37,594 nucleotides of DNA, from assembly GCA_964592255.1 (NCBI GenBank), contig CAZQCI010000007.1, forward strand, positions 1-37,594, given 5' to 3'. A program made the translations under genes and the position numbers. Source of the DNA: CAZQCI01 sp964592255. GTDB taxonomy: Bacteria > UBA10199 > SBBF01. Position 1 is the stretch's first letter. Each line of letters opens with the position of its first letter. A model generated the notes under the pieces. That model worked only from the letters and a program-made list of their open reading frames with translations. It ran no database searches and was not told where the DNA came from. This document shows positions 32,176-37,594 of this stretch, piece by piece.

Positions 32176-33408
32176 TTATTTATTCAGTTCTTGTTCAATT
32201 ACGGCCCTTAAAAATTTAATGTTATTCCAGTTTGTTAAACGTCGCCCATTAATAAAAATACTGGGTGTTCCGCTAATATCGACTTGTTTGCCAGCCTCGA
32301 TATCGGCTTTAACGGCTTTAGTCGCTTCTTCATCAAAAAGGCAAGCAGTCATCTTATCTTTATCAAGCCCCATTTTTTCGGCATAATCGATTAAGGCCCC
32401 AGAAGACAAGTCTTTCTGGTTGTTAAAAAGAGTGTCGTGGTAGTCCCAAAATTTTTTACTGTCCATTTTGTCGACGCAGTACGCTGCCCTGGCAGCATTA
32501 CAGGCATTGGGATGCATCGCTCGCTGCATGTAAGGATTACAAGTGAGGTCTAAGGGGTAATAGAAAAAGTAGAAGGCTACATCGTTTTTGTATTCTGCCA
32601 AGGCAGGCTTTAAATTCAGAGCGGCTAAACGGCAGAACGGGCATTGAAAGTCGGAAAATTCCACAATTTTGACTTTTGCAGATGGATTTCCCCAAAAAGG
32701 ATGTCCTTCTGTAGCAATGTCTAATGGCTTTTGGTTCGAATAAGCCTTAAGCATCAATTGTAGTTCTTCTTTTGATGATTTACCTGTCTTATGATTAGGC
32801 TCGGTTGGAACCGGTTGGTTTGCTTGAAATAAAAGAAAAAGCCCGACACCATAAATGACAGAAGTCAGGACAATATTTTTCATGAGGCGAGGTTTAAAGC
32901 CTAAATTATTTTTTTGACCGATGAAAGCCAGATAATAATTGTTAAAAAAGTTGCCTAACTGTTTCCATGAAGACGCAAAAGCATAAGGGAGTCCCATGAA
33001 GAGTAAAATATTGGTTACGTAAAGCCCTCCGCATAAGAGGCAAACGACATGCAGCTTATTTAAAGACACAAACATGGTGTATGCAGTAAAACCGATGGCG
33101 AAAAATGAGAGTAAAAAAATGAAAGCAGGTCCGTCTTCTCTATTTTTGGATGAAACTAAAGCAATGAGGGAGTTGACTAAAACCGTTAAATAATAAAGTA
33201 AGCCGAGTCCGGCAAGAGGGATACCGTAGATTTCGGAAAAGGAGCTTCCGTTAACGATGTCGCAATCGATCCATTGGTTGATGGAACAAAAACTTTTGTC
33301 GCCAAAACCATGGGTCATGAGTCGGTAATGTTCCTTAAGAAGCAGGACTGAAAGAACAATGCCGATAACGGATAAAACCGTGACAAAAAGCAGGGATTTA
33401 TTTTTCAT
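32176..33408 (-). CDS. VKOR-DsbA fusion: self-contained disulfide-forming enzyme
   Basis: The 410-aa membrane protein joins a vitamin K epoxide reductase (VKOR) domain to a DsbA-like thioredoxin domain. Residues ~1-200 carry five membrane helices, loop Cys41 and Cys49 (SFCSINQWIDCD) and the quinone-proximal CxxC Cys123-Cys126 (VVCLLCGG). Residues ~245-410 form the periplasmic thioredoxin fold with Cys256-Pro-Phe-Cys259 and the cis-Pro segment GTPSIFING. Such proteins pass electrons from substrates via DsbA to VKOR and quinone, replacing separate DsbA and DsbB. It could serve the many Cys-containing exported proteins of this window, such as the MopE-motif proteins. The ATG is divergent from dnaE over 92 bp. 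Confidence 0.93.
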   Translation of the reverse strand: MKNKSLLFVTVLSVIGIVLSVLLLKEHYRLMTHGFGDKSFCSINQWIDCDIVNGSSFSEIYGIPLAGLGLLYYLTVLVNSLIALVSSKNREDGPAFIFLLSFFAIGFTAYTMFVSLNKLHVVCLLCGGLYVTNILLFMGLPYAFASSWKQLGNFFNNYYLAFIGQKNNLGFKPRLMKNIVLTSVIYGVGLFLLFQANQPVPTEPNHKTGKSSKEELQLMLKAYSNQKPLDIATEGHPFWGNPSAKVKIVEFSDFQCPFCRLAALNLKPALAEYKNDVAFYFFYYPLDLTCNPYMQRAMHPNACNAARAAYCVDKMDSKKFWDYHDTLFNNQKDLSSGALIDYAEKMGLDKDKMTACLFDEEATKAVKADIEAGKQVDISGTPSIFINGRRLTNWNNIKFLRAVIEQELNK

Positions 33409-33414
33409 AAGGGG

Positions 33415-33438
33415 CTGTATCTAAACATATTTATACAG
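33415..33438. promoter_or_regulatory. inverted repeat in the VKOR-DsbA/dnaE divergent region
   Basis: CTGTAT and ATACAG are separated by 12 bp of AT-rich sequence just upstream of the VKOR-DsbA start. TATAAA on the minus strand inside it could be a -10 box. It could be an operator or a chance repeat. Confidence 0.25.
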
Positions 33439-33500
33439 TGAGATAAAGTTTTTTGTTAGCTCTTGCGCTTGAAGGGTGAGTTGGCCTATCGTGATTTTTC

Positions 33501-36500
33501 ATGTTTGCCCATCTGCATAATCATTCCGAATACAGTCTTCTTAATGGGGCTATCCGTTTGTCCGATTTGGTTAAAAAAACCAAAGATTATGGATTGTCCG
33601 CTGTTGCTTTAACCGATTATGGTAATATGTTTGGAGCGGTTGATTTTTTTCTGGAAGCTAAAAAATCAGGCATTAAGCCCATTTTGGGTTCTACTGTTTT
33701 TCTTCCCTCCCACGATCAATTCAATTTACGTCAACAAAGACGGGGCGTTGATCATCTTTTTCAATTGGTGCTCTTGGTTGAAAACGAAAAAGGGTATCAC
33801 CATTTAAGCCAGCTTCTTACTTTAAGCTACATGGAAGGTTTTTATTATAAACCTCGGTTGGATACCAAGTTATTGGCCCAGTATGGAGAAGGACTGATTG
33901 CCTTGTCGGGAGGGTGGGACGGACCTATTAACCATCATCTTTTTGAAGGAAGAAAAGAAGAGGCGGCTAAGATGATGCAAAAATTTGCATCCTTATTTCC
34001 GGGGCGATTTTATGTTGAGTTGCAAGAAAACGGTATTGAAGGCCAACATCAAATTAATTTGGAGTTGATGGAAATGGCTGCGCATCAAGGACTTCCTGTA
34101 GTGGCTACTAATAATTGTCATTATCTTAATCAAGAAGATGCCGAAGCGTTCGAAACGTTGTTGTGTATTCAAACAGGAGCCACTCTCCATGGGGCACACG
34201 ATCATCTTAAATTTTCCAGTGACGGTTATTATTTTAAATCACCGGAAGAAATGGCTCAAAGCTTTTCTTATGCCCCACATGCCCTTGAAGAAAGTGGCCG
34301 CATTGCAGATAAAATTAATTTTGAATTTGATTTAAAGAATTATCATTTTCCTCAATTTAATCCTCCAGCCGGCAAAACTCTTAACGACTTCCTAAAAGAA
34401 GAAGCGTATGCCGGTTTGGAGTTCCGCTGGAAAGATATTATTAGGCAATCTCCCACACAGACGAGAGAGAAATATCAAGATCGTCTTGAGCAAGAATTGG
34501 CTGTGATCACACAAACCGGTTTTGCCGGTTACTTTCTTATCGTGTCTGACTTTATCCGATACGCTAAGAATAATGGTATTCCAGTTGGTCCTGGGCGTGG
34601 TTCGGCGGCGGGTTCTTTAGTGGCTTACTGTATTCAAATTACGGATATCGATCCTATTCCTTACAATCTCCTATTCGAACGTTTTCTCAATCCGGAACGT
34701 ATCAGCATGCCCGACGTGGATATCGATTTCTGTATGAATCAAAGAAACCGAGTGTTGGAGTATGTTGCTAAAAAATACGGCAATGTTTCTCAGATTATCA
34801 CCTTTGGGAAAATGAAGGCCAAAGCGGTTATCCGGGATGTTGGCCGAGTTTTAGATATTCCTTTAGAGCAAGTGGATAAAATTGCCAAGTTGGTTCCTAA
34901 CACTTTAAATATTACTTTGGAAGAAGCCTTAAAAACTGAGCCTCGTCTTAAGGAGCTAGAAGAGGACGATCCTCAGATTAATCGCCTGATGGGAATTGCC
35001 AGAAAGTTAGAGGGTCTTAATCGTCATGCCTCTACACATGCTGCTGGTGTGGTGATTTCCGATAAACCCCTTTCCGATTTTTTACCTTTGTATAAAGGGG
35101 GCAATGGTGACGTGGTGACTCAGTTTGATATGAAGGCTGTTGAAAAAATCGGCCTTATTAAATTCGATTTCTTGGGTTTAAAAACACTGACCATTATCCA
35201 CGATGCTATTAAGATTATTAAACGAACACGTGGCCTTGATCTGAATATTTTAGAAATACCTATTGATGATAAGTCGGTTTACGAGCTTTTAGGGCGCGGT
35301 GATGCGGGGGGGATATTCCAGCTTGAAAGTGACGGAATGAAAGATTTGTTGATTCGTATGAAGCCCCACACGTTTGAAGATTTAATTGCTTTGGTGGCTT
35401 TGTATCGACCTGGACCTTTGGGTTCCGGCATGGTTGATGACTTTATCAATCGTAAGCAAGGTAAAATTGCCATGGCTTACGACTTGCCTCAACTTCAATC
35501 CATTTTGGAAGATACGTATGGTGTTATTGTTTATCAAGAGCAGGTGATGCAGATAGCATCTGCCTTAGCCGGTTATACTTTGGGCGAAGCGGATATTTTA
35601 AGACGCGCTATGGGTAAGAAAAAACCGGAAGAAATGGCCTCGCAAAAAGTTCGTTTTTTACAAGGGGCTCTTGATAGAAAAATTCAGCGTGAAAAAGCCG
35701 AAAGAATTTTTGATTTAATGGCAAAATTTGCCGAGTACGGTTTTAACAAATCACATAGTGCGGCTTATGCTTTGGTGTCTTATCAAACCGCTTATCTTAA
35801 AACTCATTATTTTGTGGAGTACATGGCCTCTTTTCTTTCGAATGAAATGCACGATACGGACAAGGTGCTTTATTATATCCAAGACGCTCGGGATCATGGG
35901 GTTGAGATTCTGCCTCCGGATGTTAATGAAAGTTATTTTGGTTTTTCCGTCGTTGGTGAAAAATCTATTCGTTATGGTTTAGGGGCTGTCAAGAACGTGG
36001 GAGAGGGGGCTATTGAAGCTATTGTGGAGCTTCGAGAGAAAAAGGGACGCTTCACTTCGTTTTTTCAGTTTATGGAACATCTTGATTACAAGCGTGTTAA
36101 CCGGCGCGTGGTGGAATCGCTGATCAAGTGCGGGGCCTTTGATTCTTTGGGTGAAAAGAAAAAGCCTCTCATAGAGGTTTTAGATAAAGCTATGGATTGG
36201 GCTATTAAGCGTCAGAACGAAGCTAAGTTGGGTCAGGCCAGTCTTTTTGGCGCGATAGAAGCGGGTAGTAAAGCCCGGGTGGGTTTAACGCTTCCGGATT
36301 GTGGTGAGTGGTTTGAGAACGAACGTTTGACTTTTGAAAAAGAAGCTTTGGGATTTTATTTTTCAGGCCATCCTCTTAGAAGTTATGAGGCCGAAATACG
36401 GCGGGTTTCTACTAGTGATACTCAACTGTGTCGTAATTTAAGGAGTCAAGAAGCGGTTTCGTTAGCTGGGATGTTTGGTAAACATCGCATTATTACCACT

Positions 36501-36950
36501 AAAAAAGGGAGTCGCATGGCGTTTGCGACATTAGAAGATCTTAAAGGATCTGTGGAGGTGATTATCTTTTCTGATCTTTTTAAAAAATGCGCCGACCTGT
36601 TGACTATTGATGTGCCAGTCGTTGTTAAAGGCACCATTGATCGTAGTGAAGAAGGTGTAAAAATATTGGGTGAAGATGTTGTGAAACTTACCGATTTTTT
36701 AAGTCAGAAGACACGCAGTATTCATTTTAAAATTCCTGCCTCTCTTTTAACTGAAGAACGTTTGGCTTCCTTTAGAGCAGTGCTTCACGAAAACGCCGGT
36801 GATTGCCGTGGTTACCTTCATGTTATTGACCCTGGCCAAACCGAGACGGTTCTTGAGTTGCCTGGTGGTATTAAGTTGAGTGACCCCGAAAATCTGACCA
36901 ATCGGGTCAATCTTATTTTTGACCGCAAAGTTGTGGAGTATGGGGTTTGA
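33501..36950 (+). CDS. dnaE: DNA polymerase III alpha subunit
   Basis: The 1149-aa replicative polymerase has the usual DnaE layout. An N-terminal PHP domain (~1-200) keeps its His pattern (HLHNHSEYSLL). The C-family polymerase core has the palm motifs PVGPGRGSAAGSLVAYC and PDVDIDF with catalytic Asp near 404 and 406, TFGKMKAKAVIRDVGRV, and MKAVEKIGLIKFDFLGL. VALYRPGPLGSGM and AEYGFNKSHSAAYA follow, then the helix-hairpin-helix region and an OB fold (~960-1050, VSLAGMFGKHRII). The length fits DnaE1. The ATG has no clear Shine-Dalgarno sequence. It runs into hflX through a repeat element. Confidence 0.98.
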   Translation: MFAHLHNHSEYSLLNGAIRLSDLVKKTKDYGLSAVALTDYGNMFGAVDFFLEAKKSGIKPILGSTVFLPSHDQFNLRQQRRGVDHLFQLVLLVENEKGYHHLSQLLTLSYMEGFYYKPRLDTKLLAQYGEGLIALSGGWDGPINHHLFEGRKEEAAKMMQKFASLFPGRFYVELQENGIEGQHQINLELMEMAAHQGLPVVATNNCHYLNQEDAEAFETLLCIQTGATLHGAHDHLKFSSDGYYFKSPEEMAQSFSYAPHALEESGRIADKINFEFDLKNYHFPQFNPPAGKTLNDFLKEEAYAGLEFRWKDIIRQSPTQTREKYQDRLEQELAVITQTGFAGYFLIVSDFIRYAKNNGIPVGPGRGSAAGSLVAYCIQITDIDPIPYNLLFERFLNPERISMPDVDIDFCMNQRNRVLEYVAKKYGNVSQIITFGKMKAKAVIRDVGRVLDIPLEQVDKIAKLVPNTLNITLEEALKTEPRLKELEEDDPQINRLMGIARKLEGLNRHASTHAAGVVISDKPLSDFLPLYKGGNGDVVTQFDMKAVEKIGLIKFDFLGLKTLTIIHDAIKIIKRTRGLDLNILEIPIDDKSVYELLGRGDAGGIFQLESDGMKDLLIRMKPHTFEDLIALVALYRPGPLGSGMVDDFINRKQGKIAMAYDLPQLQSILEDTYGVIVYQEQVMQIASALAGYTLGEADILRRAMGKKKPEEMASQKVRFLQGALDRKIQREKAERIFDLMAKFAEYGFNKSHSAAYALVSYQTAYLKTHYFVEYMASFLSNEMHDTDKVLYYIQDARDHGVEILPPDVNESYFGFSVVGEKSIRYGLGAVKNVGEGAIEAIVELREKKGRFTSFFQFMEHLDYKRVNRRVVESLIKCGAFDSLGEKKKPLIEVLDKAMDWAIKRQNEAKLGQASLFGAIEAGSKARVGLTLPDCGEWFENERLTFEKEALGFYFSGHPLRSYEAEIRRVSTSDTQLCRNLRSQEAVSLAGMFGKHRIITTKKGSRMAFATLEDLKGSVEVIIFSDLFKKCADLLTIDVPVVVKGTIDRSEEGVKILGEDVVKLTDFLSQKTRSIHFKIPASLLTEERLASFRAVLHENAGDCRGYLHVIDPGQTETVLELPGGIKLSDPENLTNRVNLIFDRKVVEYGV

Positions 36951-36952
36951 TC

Positions 36953-37050
36953 GTCATTCTCACGAAGCTCCACAGGGGCAAGGTGGGGCTCCATAATTCA
37001 ATAGGCTCACCATGTCTTGTAGACTGGATCCCCGCCTGCGCGGGGATGAC
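36953..37050. repeat. 98-bp composite dispersed repeat between dnaE and hflX
   Basis: It begins GTCATTCTCACGAAGCTCC and ends GGATCCCCGCC...GCGGGGATGAC, the right arm shared with the metH element at 28337-28361. Its middle (36997-37019, TTCAATAGGCTCACCATGTC) matches the left arm of the serA repeat at 8301. It starts 2 bp after the dnaE stop, and could also modulate termination or mRNA stability. Confidence 0.85.
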
Positions 37051-37077
37051 GACTGTGTCAGATGATTTGATAATTTT

Positions 37078-37594
37078 ATGTTTGAATCGCGAAAACAGGA
37101 AAAAGCTTTTTTGATAGGGGTTTGTACCGATACACGCCTAAAGCATGAAGCCGAAGAATCTTTTGAAGAGTTGAAAGCGTTGGTGGATACCAGTGGAGCT
37201 TTGCAACAAGGGGAAGATTTTGTTTTGCTGCGTGAAACGATACCGGCTACTTATTTAGGAAAAGGAAAAGTAGAATCTCTCAAATCCATCATTGCGGCTA
37301 GTGGCGCTGATGTGGTGGTGATCGATGTTGAGCTCTCTCCATCACAAGGGCGTAATTTGGAAGAAATATGGGGGAAACGTGTTATCGATCGGGCGGGTAT
37401 TATTCTCGATATTTTTGCACTCCATGCCCAATCGAGCGAAGGTAAATTACAAGTTGAATTGGCTCAGTACGAATATCTTCTCCCTCGTTTAGTCGGTGGC
37501 TGGACCCATCTTTCCAAGCAGAGGGGTGGGGGGGTGGGCTTAAGAGGTCCTGGAGAGACTCAGTTGGAAGTCGATCGACGCAGAGTGCGTGAAC
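37078..37594 (+). CDS. hflX: GTPase HflX, 3' end outside the window
   Basis: The frame from the ATG at 37078 is open to the window edge (172 codons). It contains the HflX N-terminal domain: LIGVCTDTRLKHEAEESFEEL, ATYLGKGKVESLK, VVVIDVELSPSQGRNLEE, RVIDRAGIILDIFALHAQSSEGKLQVELAQ, and the Gly-rich GGGVGLRGPGETQLEVDRRRVRE that leads into the GTPase domain. HflX is a ribosome-binding GTPase that splits stalled or hibernating ribosomes after stress. The G domain lies beyond the edge. No good Shine-Dalgarno sequence precedes the start. The composite repeat separates it from dnaE. Confidence 0.95.
   Translation, partial: MFESRKQEKAFLIGVCTDTRLKHEAEESFEELKALVDTSGALQQGEDFVLLRETIPATYLGKGKVESLKSIIAASGADVVVIDVELSPSQGRNLEEIWGKRVIDRAGIILDIFALHAQSSEGKLQVELAQYEYLLPRLVGGWTHLSKQRGGGVGLRGPGETQLEVDRRRVRE

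Overview
The window looks like a chromosomal segment of a Gram-negative bacterium of moderate, slightly AT-rich base composition. Lipoproteins with a lipobox, two likely outer-membrane barrel proteins ending in Phe, MopE-type Asp-rich proteins, a C-terminal sorting tail and ComEC-like/lamin-tail lipoproteins point to a delta-proteobacterial relative (Myxococcota/Bdellovibrionota or an uncultured sister lineage). That placement is inference; no rRNA is present.

Layout. 1-1582: end of a TPR gene, a small membrane protein, and a tRNA-Cys/tRNA-Leu pair behind a near-consensus promoter. 1583-7049: a surface block with a ComEC-like metallo-beta-lactamase lipoprotein, a TolC-like exported protein coupled to a lamin-tail lipoprotein, an M19 dipeptidase and an HExxH lipoprotein. 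7157-11262: a biosynthetic operon of a class V aminotransferase, serA and purA. 11373-17027 (minus strand): creB-creC, then creD behind a five-fold 11-bp TTCAN array, then an NlpC/P60 peptidase and a membrane-anchored NagZ-type GH3 enzyme. 17137-22825: a three-gene operon of an unknown protein, a 948-aa lipoprotein with MopE motifs and an FG-GAP propeller, and a 401-aa MopE-motif protein with a C-terminal sorting signal. 22958-26482: a zinc/manganese uptake block (small DUF2946-like protein, porin, ZnuA-like, ZnuB-like) with no ATPase gene. 26507-27412: a TIGR01777 epimerase. 27457-33408 (minus strand): a VKOR-DsbA fusion, thiolase and metH. 33501-end: dnaE and the start of hflX.

A striking theme is small inverted-repeat elements. 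One family (GTCATTCCCGCGAAAGCGGG type) lies between genes, has inserted in frame in metH, and forms the last codons of the sorted MopE protein, where it supplies the basic residues after the membrane helix. A second family has inserted in metH at another domain boundary. A third lies between the aminotransferase and serA and appears to carry the serA ribosome binding site.

The best candidates for new biology are the expanded cre-tag array linking CreBC to creD beside peptidoglycan-cleaving enzymes, repeat-derived protein segments, the paired MBL/lamin-tail lipoprotein cluster with a possible sigma-54 promoter, and the three-gene MopE surface operon.
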